The notes under the pieces are model-generated. The model saw only the letters and a list, made by a program, of their open reading frames with translations. It did no database searches and was not told the DNA's origin. Positions 42,434-51,206 of a stretch of 51,206 nt of DNA are shown piece after piece. Origin of the DNA: Streptococcus oralis (GTDB lineage Bacteria > Bacillota > Bacilli > Lactobacillales > Streptococcaceae). Position numbers and translations under genes: made by a program. The number at the start of each line of letters is the position of its first letter. Position 1 is the stretch's first letter. The stretch is from NCBI RefSeq assembly GCF_001578705.1, contig NZ_KQ969037.1, positions 138,693 to 189,898 of the forward strand, given 5' to 3'.

Positions 42434-43084
42434 ATGGAAGTCATTATCGAGAAAATCAAAGAATATAAAATCATTGTCATCTGTGCTGGCTTGGGTTTAG
42501 CCTTAGGCGGATTTTTCCTGCTAAAGCCAACTTCACAAACACCTGTGAAAGAAACAAATTTGCAGGCTGAAGTTGCGGCCGTTTCAAAGGATTCATCGTC
42601 TGAAAAGGAAGTCAAGAAGGAAGAAAAGGAAGAGTCTCCTGAACAAGATCTAATCACAGTAGATGTCAAAGGTGCTGTCAAATCGCCAGGGATTTATGAC
42701 TTGCCTCTTGGCAGTCGGGTTCACGATGCCGTTCAGAAGGCGGGTGGATTGACAGAAGAAGCGGACAGCAAATCACTTAATCTAGCTCAGAAAATCAGTG
42801 ATGAGGCTCTGGTCTACGTCCCGACTAAGGGAGAAGAAGTAGCTAGTCAGCAGACTGCTTCTGGAACGACTCCTTCGACAAGTAAAGAAAAGAAGGTCAA
42901 CCTCAATAAAGCTAGTCTGGAAGAACTCAAGCAGGTCAAAGGCTTGGGAGGAAAACGAGCTCAGGACATTATCGACCATCGTGAGGCAAATGGCAAATTC
43001 AAGTCGGTAGATGAGCTCAAGAAGGTTTCTGGAATTGGCGCAAAGACCATAGAAAAGCTAAAAGATTATGTTACAGTGGATTAA
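42434..43084 (+). CDS. comEA: ComEA, competence DNA receptor
   Basis: This 216-aa membrane-anchored DNA-binding protein for transformation has an N-terminal membrane segment (about 10-30: KIIVICAGLGLALGGFFLL). A Ser/Lys/Glu-rich linker follows, then a SLBB-like domain (ITVDVKGAVKSPGIYDLPLG). A C-terminal helix-hairpin-helix pair (LNKASLEELKQVKGLGGKRA ... VSGIGAKTIEKLKDYV) binds duplex DNA. The gene follows the CIN box and overlaps comEC by 17 bases. Confidence 0.96.
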   Translation: MEVIIEKIKEYKIIVICAGLGLALGGFFLLKPTSQTPVKETNLQAEVAAVSKDSSSEKEVKKEEKEESPEQDLITVDVKGAVKSPGIYDLPLGSRVHDAVQKAGGLTEEADSKSLNLAQKISDEALVYVPTKGEEVASQQTASGTTPSTSKEKKVNLNKASLEELKQVKGLGGKRAQDIIDHREANGKFKSVDELKKVSGIGAKTIEKLKDYVTVD

Positions 43085-45308
43085 GAATTCCCCTATTCCT
43101 CTAATCTATCTGAGTTTTCTGTTACTCTGGCTTTACTATGCCATTTTTGGAGCGTCCTATCTCGCACTGCTAGGTTTTGTTTTTTTGCTCGTCTGCCTCT
43201 TTTTTCAATTTCCATGGAAATCTGCTGGAAAAGTTCTAGCGATTTGTGGAGTTTTTGGATTTTGGTTTCTGTTTCAAACTTGGCAACAGACACAAGCTAG
43301 TCAAAACCTAGTGGATTCTGTTGAAAGGGTTCGGATTTTGCCTGACACTATTAAGATCAATGGAGATAGTCTGTCCTTTCGGGGTAAGGCTGACGGCCGT
43401 ACCTTCCAAGTTTATTATAAACTTCAGTCCGAGGAGGAGAAAGAGCATTTTCAGGCCTTGACAGACCTTCATGAGATTGAACTAGAAGGAAAACTTTCCG
43501 AGCCAGAAGGTCAGAGAAATTTTGGTGGCTTTGACTACCAAGTCTATCTGAAAACTCTAGGGATTTACCAGACACTGACTATCAAGAGAATTCAGTCAGT
43601 TAAACAGGTTAGCAGTTGGGATATAGCTGAAAATTTATCAAGTTTACGTCGAAAGGCTATTGTTTGGATCAAGACGCACTTTCCAGACCCTATGCGTAAC
43701 TATATGACAGGTCTTCTGTTAGGACATCTGGATACGGACTTTGAGGAGATGAATGAACTCTATTCCAGTCTTGGAATTATTCACCTTTTTGCCTTATCAG
43801 GTATGCAGGTGGGCTTCTTTATGGATGCCTTTAAGAAACTCCTCTTACGATTGGGCTTGACCCAAGAAAAGTTGAAGTGGCTGACCTATCCCTTTTCCCT
43901 TATCTATGCAGGTCTGACAGGTTTTTCAGCATCGGTTATTCGTAGTCTCTTGCAAAAGTTACTGGCCCAACATGGCGTTAAGGGTTTGGATAACTTCGCC
44001 TTGACGGTGCTTGTCCTCTATATCACCATGCCCAACTTTTTCTTGACAGCTGGAGGGGTCTTGTCCTGCGCTTATGCTTTTATCTTGACTATGACAAGCA
44101 AAGAAGGGGAGGGGCTTAAGGCTGTTGCCAGAGAAAGTCTGGTCATTTCTTTGGGAATATTGCCTATTCTATCCTTCTATTTTGCAGAATTTCAGCCTTG
44201 GTCTATCCTTTTGACTTTTGTCTTTTCCTTTCTGTTTGATGTGGTATTCTTACCGCTTTTGTCCATCTTATTCATTCTGTCTTTTGTTTACCCAGTCACT
44301 CAGTTTAACTTTGTCTTTGTGTGGTTGGAGGACATCATTCGCTTGGTATCGCAGCTGGCAAGCAGGCCTCTGGTCTTTGGTCAACCCAATGCATGGCTTT
44401 TGATTCTTCTCTTAGTTTTATTAGCCTTGGTCTATGACATGAGGAAAAACATCAAAAGACTAGCAGGGTTCAGTCTCTTTATTGTGGGGCTCTTTTTCTT
44501 GACCAAGTATCCACTGGAAAATGAAATTACCATGCTGGATGTAGGGCAAGGGGAAAGTATTTTCCTACGGGATGTAACTGGGAAAACCATTCTCATAGAC
44601 GTGGGAGGCAAGGCAGAGTCTGATAAGAAAATCGAAAAATGGCAAGAAAAGGCGACGACCAGCAATGCCCAGCGAACCGTGATTCCCTATCTAAAAAGTC
44701 GCGGAGTAGCCAAAATTGACCAGCTGATCTTGACCAACACAGACAAGGAATATGTTGGTGATTTGCTGGAGGTGACCAAGGCTTTCCATGTCGGAGAAAT
44801 TTTAATATCAAAAGGAAGTTTGACACAGAAAGAATTTGTGGCAGAACTACAAGCGACTCAAACCAAGGTACGCAGTGTGACAGCAGGGGAGAATTTACCG
44901 ATTTTTGGCGGTTCTTTAGAAGTCCTATCTCCAAGGAAGATTGGAGATGGAAGTCATAGTGATTCCCTCCTTCTTTATGGGAAACTCTTGGATAAGCACT
45001 TTCTCTTCAGTGGAAACTTGAAAGAGAAGGGAGAGAAGGATCTTTTAAAGCAATATCCTGACTTAGAGGTGGATGTCTTGAAAGTCGGTCAACATGGTTC
45101 TAAAACCTCATCAAATCCAGCTTTTCTAGAAAAACTCAACCCAGAGATTTCTCTCATCTCAATGGGCAAGAACAATCGTGCGAAACTCCCCCATCAGGAA
45201 ACCTTGACTCGACTGGAAACTATCAATAGTAAAGTTTATAGAACAGATCAGAACGGAGCTATTCGCTTTAAAGGATGGAATAGTTGGCAAATCGAAAGTG
45301 TTCGTTAG
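43068..45308 (+). CDS. comEC: ComEC, DNA uptake channel
   Basis: This 746-aa polytopic membrane protein imports single-stranded DNA during transformation. It has an N-terminal OB-like domain with membrane segments (1-200) and the Competence domain helices with HLFALSGMQVGFF (about 240-460). The C-terminal metallo-beta-lactamase-like domain (MLDVGQGESIFLRD, VLKVGQHGSKTSSNPAFLE) may be the nuclease. It is uninterrupted. The start lies within comEA, so translation is probably coupled. Confidence 0.95.
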   Translation: MLQWIKNSPIPLIYLSFLLLWLYYAIFGASYLALLGFVFLLVCLFFQFPWKSAGKVLAICGVFGFWFLFQTWQQTQASQNLVDSVERVRILPDTIKINGDSLSFRGKADGRTFQVYYKLQSEEEKEHFQALTDLHEIELEGKLSEPEGQRNFGGFDYQVYLKTLGIYQTLTIKRIQSVKQVSSWDIAENLSSLRRKAIVWIKTHFPDPMRNYMTGLLLGHLDTDFEEMNELYSSLGIIHLFALSGMQVGFFMDAFKKLLLRLGLTQEKLKWLTYPFSLIYAGLTGFSASVIRSLLQKLLAQHGVKGLDNFALTVLVLYITMPNFFLTAGGVLSCAYAFILTMTSKEGEGLKAVARESLVISLGILPILSFYFAEFQPWSILLTFVFSFLFDVVFLPLLSILFILSFVYPVTQFNFVFVWLEDIIRLVSQLASRPLVFGQPNAWLLILLLVLLALVYDMRKNIKRLAGFSLFIVGLFFLTKYPLENEITMLDVGQGESIFLRDVTGKTILIDVGGKAESDKKIEKWQEKATTSNAQRTVIPYLKSRGVAKIDQLILTNTDKEYVGDLLEVTKAFHVGEILISKGSLTQKEFVAELQATQTKVRSVTAGENLPIFGGSLEVLSPRKIGDGSHSDSLLLYGKLLDKHFLFSGNLKEKGEKDLLKQYPDLEVDVLKVGQHGSKTSSNPAFLEKLNPEISLISMGKNNRAKLPHQETLTRLETINSKVYRTDQNGAIRFKGWNSWQIESVR

Positions 45309-45350
45309 GAAGAAAAGTGTTATATATTGGTGAAGTAAACTGAAAATCTG

Positions 45351-45379
45351 TTGCATAATACCGAGAAAAACGATATAAT
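45351..45379 (+). promoter_or_regulatory. Promoter of the bacteriocin-like gene
   Basis: TTGCAT (45351-45356), 17 bp, TATAAT (45374-45379), 29 bp before the ATG. Confidence 0.7.
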
Positions 45380-45407
45380 GAAAGTGTTTTCAAGGGTAGT
45401 GATATAA

Positions 45408-45667
45408 ATGCAATGTAAACATGAAAAATCAGCAAAAGTTGTTTTATTAGCGAGTTTATCATCTATTGTTTTTGTCAGTCCAGTGAAGCAGCTGTGACAG
45501 TTACTAAAAGTTATTGGTATGATTGGAATACTGTTTGGGAATATAGTACCAACTATCACGACCATCAATATGCTTGGATCCCGTCACGGTCTCGTTATTA
45601 TAGCTATTCTGAGTATAAAGTTGGTGGAAGCTGGAACTACGCTCGCTATGAGGTTATTAACTACTAG
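45408..45667 (+). pseudogene. Lactococcin-972-like bacteriocin gene, frameshifted
   Basis: Frame 1 from ATG 45408 reads MQCKHEKSAKVVLLASLSSIVFVSPV, a clear signal peptide, then stops at TGA (45495-45497). From about 45485, in another frame, EAAVTVTKSYWYDWNTVW runs to TAG at 45665-45667. Its Tyr/Trp-rich second half has YSTNYHDHQYAWI and GGSWNYARYEV. The two halves join if one base is missing near 45480-45485 (SPV-EAAV). A secreted 80-residue product rich in aromatic residues, followed by an ABC transporter, suits the lactococcin 972 family. The family call is by eye. A sequencing error is possible but no homopolymer is at the join. Confidence 0.6.
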
Positions 45668-45714
45668 ACAGGAAACTATTAATCGTTAAAGAGTGAGAAA
45701 AAGGAGGGCTGGAT

Positions 45715-46308
45715 ATGTTAACTCTTACTCATGTTACCTTAAAAACGCGACAAGTCATCTTGCAAGATGCGGATTTCACCTTTAAAAAAGGTAGGATTTA
45801 TGGCCTTCTTGCTATCAATGGCTCGGGAAAGACGACCCTGTTCCGAGCTATGAGCAAGCTGCTTCCCCTTAGTAGTGGAAATATCGCAGTCCCTCCTTCT
45901 TTATTTTATTATGAGAGCGTTGAATGGCTGGATGGAAACTTAAGTGGGATGGACTACCTTCGTCTCATAAAAAATATCTGGAAGTCAGACCTGAACTTGG
46001 GGGATGAAATCGCCTACTGGGAAATGTCTGACTATATCAACCTTCCCATCCGCAAGTATTCCTTAGGCATGAAGCAACGCTTGGTGATTACCATGTATTT
46101 TCTCAGTCAGGCGAAATGCTGGCTCATGGATGAGATAACAAATGGCTTAGATGAGTATTATCGACAGAAGTTTTTTGATAGACTGGCACAAATCAATAGA
46201 CAAGAACAGCTGGTTCTTTTGAGTTCCCACTACAAAGAGGAGTTAATGGAGATTTGCGATAGCATCGTAACCATTCATCAGGGGCAGATAGAAGAGGTTC
46301 CGTTATGA
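45715..46308 (+). CDS. ABC transporter ATPase, bacteriocin-locus type
   Basis: This 197-aa ATPase has Walker A LAINGSGKTTLFRAM, signature YSLGMKQRLVI and Walker B CWLMDEITNGLDE. The switch His is in LLSSHYKEEL. It is short for the family (about 210-230), but all motifs are there. GGAGGG lies before the ATG. It overlaps the permease by four bases (ATGA). Next to a bacteriocin-like gene it may export the peptide or give immunity; with the bacteriocin gene broken it may be a leftover immunity system. Confidence 0.9.
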   Translation: MLTLTHVTLKTRQVILQDADFTFKKGRIYGLLAINGSGKTTLFRAMSKLLPLSSGNIAVPPSLFYYESVEWLDGNLSGMDYLRLIKNIWKSDLNLGDEIAYWEMSDYINLPIRKYSLGMKQRLVITMYFLSQAKCWLMDEITNGLDEYYRQKFFDRLAQINRQEQLVLLSSHYKEELMEICDSIVTIHQGQIEEVPL

Positions 46309-47489
46309 AAGATATTAGCCTATTTTTGTTAAAGAAAGTTTTCAAAAGTCGCTTAAATTGGATTATCTTACTTTTATTTGCATCTGTACTTGGTGTTACC
46401 TTTTATTTAAATAGTCAGACTGCAAACTCACACAGCTTGGAGAGCGAGTTGGAAATCCGTCTTGTAAAATATGAGAGAATCATCAATGAAAATGAAGCGA
46501 AACTCTCCCAAATGTCTGACACCAGCTCGGAGGAATACCAATTTGCTAAAGAAAATTTAGACATACAAAAAAATCTTTTGACTCAAAAGAAAGAAATTCT
46601 GGCTTTGTTAAAAGAAGGACGCTGGAAAGAAGCCTACTATTTGCAGTGGCAAGATATAGAGAAGAGTTATGAAATTTTATCAAAGGAACCGACTGCTAGT
46701 TCTGACTTAAAAATGGCGGTTGACCGCCAACGAAAGATTTACCAAGCCCTGTATCCCTTGAACATAAAAGCACATACTTTGGAGTTTCCGACCCACGGGA
46801 TTGATCAGATTGTCTGGATTTTAGAGGCTATCATCCCAACCTTGTTTGTGATTGCTATTATTTTTATGCTAACACAACTGTTCGCAGAAAGATATCAAAA
46901 TAATCTCGACACAGCTCAGTTGTATCCTTTTTCAAAAGTGACATTTGCCTTGTCTTCTCTTGGAGTTGGGGTGAGTTATGTAACCGTGCTGTTTATCGGA
47001 ATCTGTGGATTTTCTTTTCTAGTGGGAAGTCTGATAAGTGGTTTTGGACAGTTAGATTATCCCTACCCATTCTATAGCTTAACCAATCAAGAAGTAACTA
47101 TTGGGAAGATACAAGATGTATTATTTCCTAGCTTGCTCTTAGCTTTCTTAGCCTTTATCGTCATTGTGGAAGTCGTCTACTTGATTGCTTACTTTTTCAA
47201 GCAAAAGATGCCCGTCCTCTTTCTTTCCCTCATTGGGATTGTTGGCTTATTGTTTGGTATCCAAACGATCCAGCCTCTTCAGAGTATTGCACATCTGATT
47301 CCCTTTACTTACTTGCGTTCAGTAGAGATTTTATCTGGAAGCTTACCTAAACAAATTGATAATATCAATCTAAATTGGGGTATGGGGATGGTCTTACTTC
47401 CTTGCCTGATTATCCTTTTGTTAGTGGGGATTCTATTTATCGAAAGATGGGGAAGTTCACGTAAAAAGGAAGTTTTTAATAGGTCTTAG
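46305..47489 (+). CDS. ABC transporter permease, bacteriocin-locus type
   Basis: This 394-aa membrane protein has one helix at about 18-34, then a large external loop with coiled-coil character (about 40-130: LEIRLVKYERIINENEAKL). Five or six helices follow (about 168-190, 215-245, 280-300, 305-325, 365-390). This topology (ABC-2 type) fits multidrug or peptide permeases of immunity transporters. It pairs with the preceding ATPase. Confidence 0.85.
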   Translation: MKDISLFLLKKVFKSRLNWIILLLFASVLGVTFYLNSQTANSHSLESELEIRLVKYERIINENEAKLSQMSDTSSEEYQFAKENLDIQKNLLTQKKEILALLKEGRWKEAYYLQWQDIEKSYEILSKEPTASSDLKMAVDRQRKIYQALYPLNIKAHTLEFPTHGIDQIVWILEAIIPTLFVIAIIFMLTQLFAERYQNNLDTAQLYPFSKVTFALSSLGVGVSYVTVLFIGICGFSFLVGSLISGFGQLDYPYPFYSLTNQEVTIGKIQDVLFPSLLLAFLAFIVIVEVVYLIAYFFKQKMPVLFLSLIGIVGLLFGIQTIQPLQSIAHLIPFTYLRSVEILSGSLPKQIDNINLNWGMGMVLLPCLIILLLVGILFIERWGSSRKKEVFNRS

Positions 47490-47524
47490 TGTTCCTATAC
47501 AGAAGATGAGGAAAAAACTAACAC

Positions 47525-47555
47525 AGAGAGGGAACCGAAATGGTTCTCTCTTTTT
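47525..47555 (+). terminator. Terminator of the ABC transporter operon
   Basis: AGAGAGGGAACC/GGTTCTCTCT stem with TTTTT. Confidence 0.8.
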
Positions 47556-47609
47556 GATGCGGACATCAAGAAGAAAACAGAAAGTTTTTTGAAAAAATGA
47601 CTTTTTATC

Positions 47610-47638
47610 TTGACAAGGGCTAGAAAACTTGGTATCAT
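47610..47638 (+). promoter_or_regulatory. Promoter of the infC operon
   Basis: TTGACA (47610-47615), 17 bp, TATCAT (47633-47638). Confidence 0.75.
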
Positions 47639-47649
47639 ATAAAAGTTGA

Positions 47650-47790
47650 GAAAAGCAGAAGTGAGAGCTTCTCGCCTTGTGACATCAAGTTGCCTGGCCC
47701 TACGGATGAAAAGTTTCTAAGAAACGCTATCATAACGTGCGGGCTTGTATCATTACGAGCCCGCTCTTGTTTTTCTCTAATAATAAAAAA
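47650..47790 (+). ncRNA. infC-rpmI-rplT leader with attenuator
   Basis: The roughly 150-nt leader has several short stems. It ends in an intrinsic terminator, GCGGGCT/AGCCCGC (47739-47764), followed by TCTTGTTTTTCTC, just ahead of infC. Firmicutes use an L20-binding leader here to stop transcription when L20 is in excess. Type and position agree; the exact antiterminator was not worked out. Confidence 0.75.
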
Positions 47791-47802
47791 GAGGTGAAAA
47801 CC

Positions 47803-48324
47803 ATAGCAAAGCAAGACTTATTCATCAATGATGAAATTCGTGTACGTGAAGTTCGCTTGATCGGTCTTGAGGGAGAACAGCTAGGCATCAAGCCACTCAG
47901 CGAAGCGCAAGCATTGGCTGATAGTGCAAATGTTGACTTAGTATTGATTCAACCCCAAGCAAAACCGCCTGTTGCTAAAATTATGGACTACGGTAAGTTC
48001 AAATTTGAGTATCAGAAAAAGCAAAAAGAACAACGTAAAAAACAAAGTGTTGTTACTGTGAAAGAAGTTCGTCTGAGTCCAACTATTGACAAGGGTGACT
48101 TTGACACAAAACTTCGCAATGCACGTAAATTCCTTGAAAAAGGAAATAAAGTTAAGGTATCTATTCGCTTTAAGGGTCGTATGATTACCCATAAAGAGAT
48201 TGGTGCAAAAGTTTTAGCCGAGTTTGCTGAAGCAACACAAGATATTGCGATCATCGAACAACGAGCTAAGATGGATGGACGCCAAATGTTCATGCAGTTG
48301 GCGCCAGCAACTGACAAAAAATAA
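47803..48324 (+). CDS. infC: Translation initiation factor IF-3
   Basis: This factor (about 173 aa) discriminates start codons on the 30S subunit. It has the N-domain [22 protein letters not shown], the [11 protein letters not shown] linker and C-domain [13 protein letters not shown] with [11 protein letters not shown]. The only ribosome binding site, AGAGGTG, lies six bases before ATA (47803). ATA is a non-canonical start like the ATT of E. coli infC, so I place the start there. The GTG at 47794 (giving MKTIAKQD, 176 aa) is part of that site. An ATG-free start fits IF-3 autoregulation. Confidence 0.88.
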   Translation: MAKQDLFINDEIRVREVRLIGLEGEQLGIKPLSEAQALADSANVDLVLIQPQAKPPVAKIMDYGKFKFEYQKKQKEQRKKQSVVTVKEVRLSPTIDKGDFDTKLRNARKFLEKGNKVKVSIRFKGRMITHKEIGAKVLAEFAEATQDIAIIEQRAKMDGRQMFMQLAPATDKK

Positions 48325-48356
48325 TTGTCAGAAAGTTAAATAAAGGAGAAAAAATC

Positions 48357-48557
48357 ATGCCAAAACAAAAAACACACCGCGCATCAGCTAAACGTTTCAA
48401 ACGTACAGGTTCTGGTGGACTTAAACGTTTCCGTGCTTACACTTCTCACCGTTTCCACGGAAAAACTAAGAAACAACGTCGTCATCTTCGTAAAGCATCT
48501 ATGGTGCATTCAGGAGATTTCAAACGTATCAAAGCAATGCTTACTCGCTTGAAATAA
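48357..48557 (+). CDS. rpmI: 50S ribosomal protein L35
   Basis: This 66-aa, very basic ribosomal protein starts [20 protein letters not shown] after Met. AAGGAGAAA precedes the ATG. Second gene of the infC operon. Confidence 0.97.
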   Translation: MPKQKTHRASAKRFKRTGSGGLKRFRAYTSHRFHGKTKKQRRHLRKASMVHSGDFKRIKAMLTRLK

Positions 48558-48608
48558 TAGCCTAACAGTAAGTAAACAATTCTAGGAAATATTTGGAGGA
48601 AATAAAAC

Positions 48609-48968
48609 ATGGCACGTGTTAAAGGTGGCGTTGTATCACGCAAACGTCGTAAACGTATTCTTAAATTAGCAAAAGGTTACTATGGAGCTAAACACATCTT
48701 GTTCCGTACTGCAAAAGAACAAGTAATGAACTCTTACTACTATGCATACCGTGACCGTCGTCAGAAAAAACGTGACTTCCGCAAATTGTGGATCACTCGT
48801 ATCAACGCGGCAGCTCGTTTGAACGGACTTTCATACTCACAATTGATGCATGGTTTGAAATTGGCTGAAATCGAAGTTAACCGTAAAATGCTTGCTGACT
48901 TGGCTGTTAACGATGCAGCAGCTTTCACAGCTCTTGCAGATGCAGCTAAAGCAAAACTTGGTAAATAA
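48609..48968 (+). CDS. rplT: 50S ribosomal protein L20
   Basis: This 119-aa ribosomal protein is also the likely autorepressor of this operon. [20 protein letters not shown] and the [20 protein letters not shown] block are diagnostic. Strong codon bias. Confidence 0.97.
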
Positions 48969-48976
48969 TTACTTTT

Positions 48977-49007
48977 AAGACTGGAACAGGATTGTCCCAG
49001 TCTTTTT
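48977..49007 (+). terminator. Terminator of infC-rpmI-rplT
   Basis: AAGACTGG/CCAGTCTT with TTTTT. Confidence 0.83.
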
Positions 49008-49026
49008 AGAAATAAAGGAGAAAGCT

Positions 49027-49407
49027 ATGGCTTCAAAAATGCTACACACTTGCTTGCGAGTAGAAAACCTTGAAAAATCAATCGCATTTTATCAAGACGC
49101 TTTTGGTTTTAAAGAATTACGTCGCAAGGATTTTCCAGATTATGCCTTCACCATTGTCTATCTAGGACTTGATGGTGACGACTACGAGTTGGAATTGACC
49201 TATAACTATGACCACGGCCCTTACGTGGTAGGAGATGGATTCGCCCATATCGCCCTCAGTACACCTGACCTTGAAGCACTTCATCAAGAACATAGCGCGA
49301 AAGGCTATGAGGTTACAGAGCCAAAAGGCCTACCAGGAACCCCACCAAACTATTACTTTGTCAAGGATCCTGATGGCTACAAGGTTGAAGTCATTCGTGA
49401 AAAATAA
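49027..49407 (+). CDS. gloA: Lactoylglutathione lyase (glyoxalase I family)
   Basis: This 126-aa metal-dependent glyoxalase detoxifies methylglyoxal adducts. The vicinal-oxygen-chelate fold shows metal ligands in MLHTCLRVENLEKSIAFYQ (His), VYLGLDGDDYELELTYNYD (Glu), GFAHIALSTPD (His) and DPDGYKVEVI (Glu). The start is preceded by AAAGGAGAA, 20 bases past the rplT terminator. Confidence 0.94.
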   Translation: MASKMLHTCLRVENLEKSIAFYQDAFGFKELRRKDFPDYAFTIVYLGLDGDDYELELTYNYDHGPYVVGDGFAHIALSTPDLEALHQEHSAKGYEVTEPKGLPGTPPNYYFVKDPDGYKVEVIREK

Positions 49408-49415
49408 TCCCGTAC

Positions 49416-49452
49416 AGTCAAGTAGAATGTTCGTTTTCTACTTGACTTTTTT
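49416..49452 (+). terminator. Terminator after gloA
   Basis: A perfect 12-bp stem AGTCAAGTAGAA/TTCTACTTGACT with TTTTTT. Its right arm includes the -35 of the next promoter. Confidence 0.88.
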
Positions 49453-49470
49453 ACTTTGAAAGAGTATACT
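49442..49470 (+). promoter_or_regulatory. Promoter of pyrK-pyrD
   Basis: TTGACT (49442-49447), 17 bp, TATACT (49465-49470). Confidence 0.65.
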
Positions 49471-49489
49471 AATACAAATTTAACCTTTA

Positions 49490-49616
49490 AGGGGAGTCCA
49501 GAGAGACTCACAAGGTGTCAGATAAAAGGGATAGGGGGTTCTCTGTGGGGACTTTTTAAGTGTGCGCATGAGTTCTAGCCTAACCTGACTGAGGCCTTGC
49601 ATTAGCAAGGTCTTTT
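49490..49616 (+). promoter_or_regulatory. PyrR-binding attenuator of pyrK-pyrD
   Basis: AGTCCAGAGAGACT (49495-49508) matches the PyrR binding-loop consensus. It pairs with TCTCT...GGGGACT (about 49540-49554) as the anti-antiterminator stem. A terminator GGCCTTGC-ATTA-GCAAGGTC (49593-49612) with a T-rich tail follows. High UMP makes PyrR hold the first stem and terminate transcription. Confidence 0.88.
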
Positions 49617-49653
49617 CTTTATCTGGTCCCCTTAAATTTAAGGAGGAAAAGTC

Positions 49654-51206
<1,553 letters not shown>

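Overview
The window is chromosomal DNA of a mitis-group Streptococcus (S. mitis, S. oralis or S. pneumoniae-like). This is inferred from the low GC, pneumococcal-type gene order (tmk-holB-yabA-rsmI, pyrH-frr-cvfB, comEA-comEC, infC-rpmI-rplT-gloA-pyrK-pyrD), a BOX repeat (34527-34631) and a competence TACGAATA box before comEA. It holds two acquired regions in an otherwise ordinary housekeeping segment.

Region 1 (1-7591) is an integrated mobilizable element sitting at the 3' end of rpmE2 (ribosomal protein L31 type B). A 17-bp direct repeat marks the two ends (1-17 and 7575-7591), with integrase arm-type repeats just inside each. The element has a phage-type control module (cI-like repressor, divergent DUF771-like protein, palindromic operators, tyrosine integrase). 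It also has parts of a rolling-circle plasmid: a pT181/Rep_trans-type initiator, a MobV relaxase with a recognisable pMV158-type oriT, and large inverted-repeat structures that could be single-strand origins. Extras are an orphan RepA_N domain protein, a cysteine-free Spx-like protein, a short HTH-coiled-coil-membrane protein, an unknown 152-aa protein and a possible 34-aa peptide. The most unusual non-coding DNA in the window is a run of six tandem perfect hairpins at 2496-2642.

Region 2 (about 11.1-19.25 kb) is a complete type II-A CRISPR-Cas locus of the S. thermophilus CRISPR1 kind. It lies between tRNA-Arg(CCT) and a HAD phosphatase gene: cas9 (1121 aa, all RuvC/HNH residues present), tracrRNA, cas1, cas2, long-form csn2, a leader with its own promoter, and 31 repeats with 30 spacers. 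The repeats read as identical to the last one.

The rest is core genome: pde2-like DHH phosphatase, flavodoxin, chorismate mutase and two fluoride channels; rplS; HD and HAD hydrolases; rplU-prp-rpmA with an L21 leader; a LysR regulator with lspA and rluD; proline synthesis proBAC; tmk-holB-yabA-rsmI; trmFO behind an unusual leader built from 49-bp repeats; pyrH-frr-cvfB; a GrpB-family gene inserted before yozE; phoH; alanine dehydrogenase; the ComEA/ComEC DNA-uptake pair; a lactococcin-972-like bacteriocin gene broken by a frameshift, next to an ABC transporter; the infC-rpmI-rplT operon with leader attenuator and a probable ATA start for infC; gloA; and pyrK-pyrD behind a PyrR attenuator. 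pyrD runs off the right edge.
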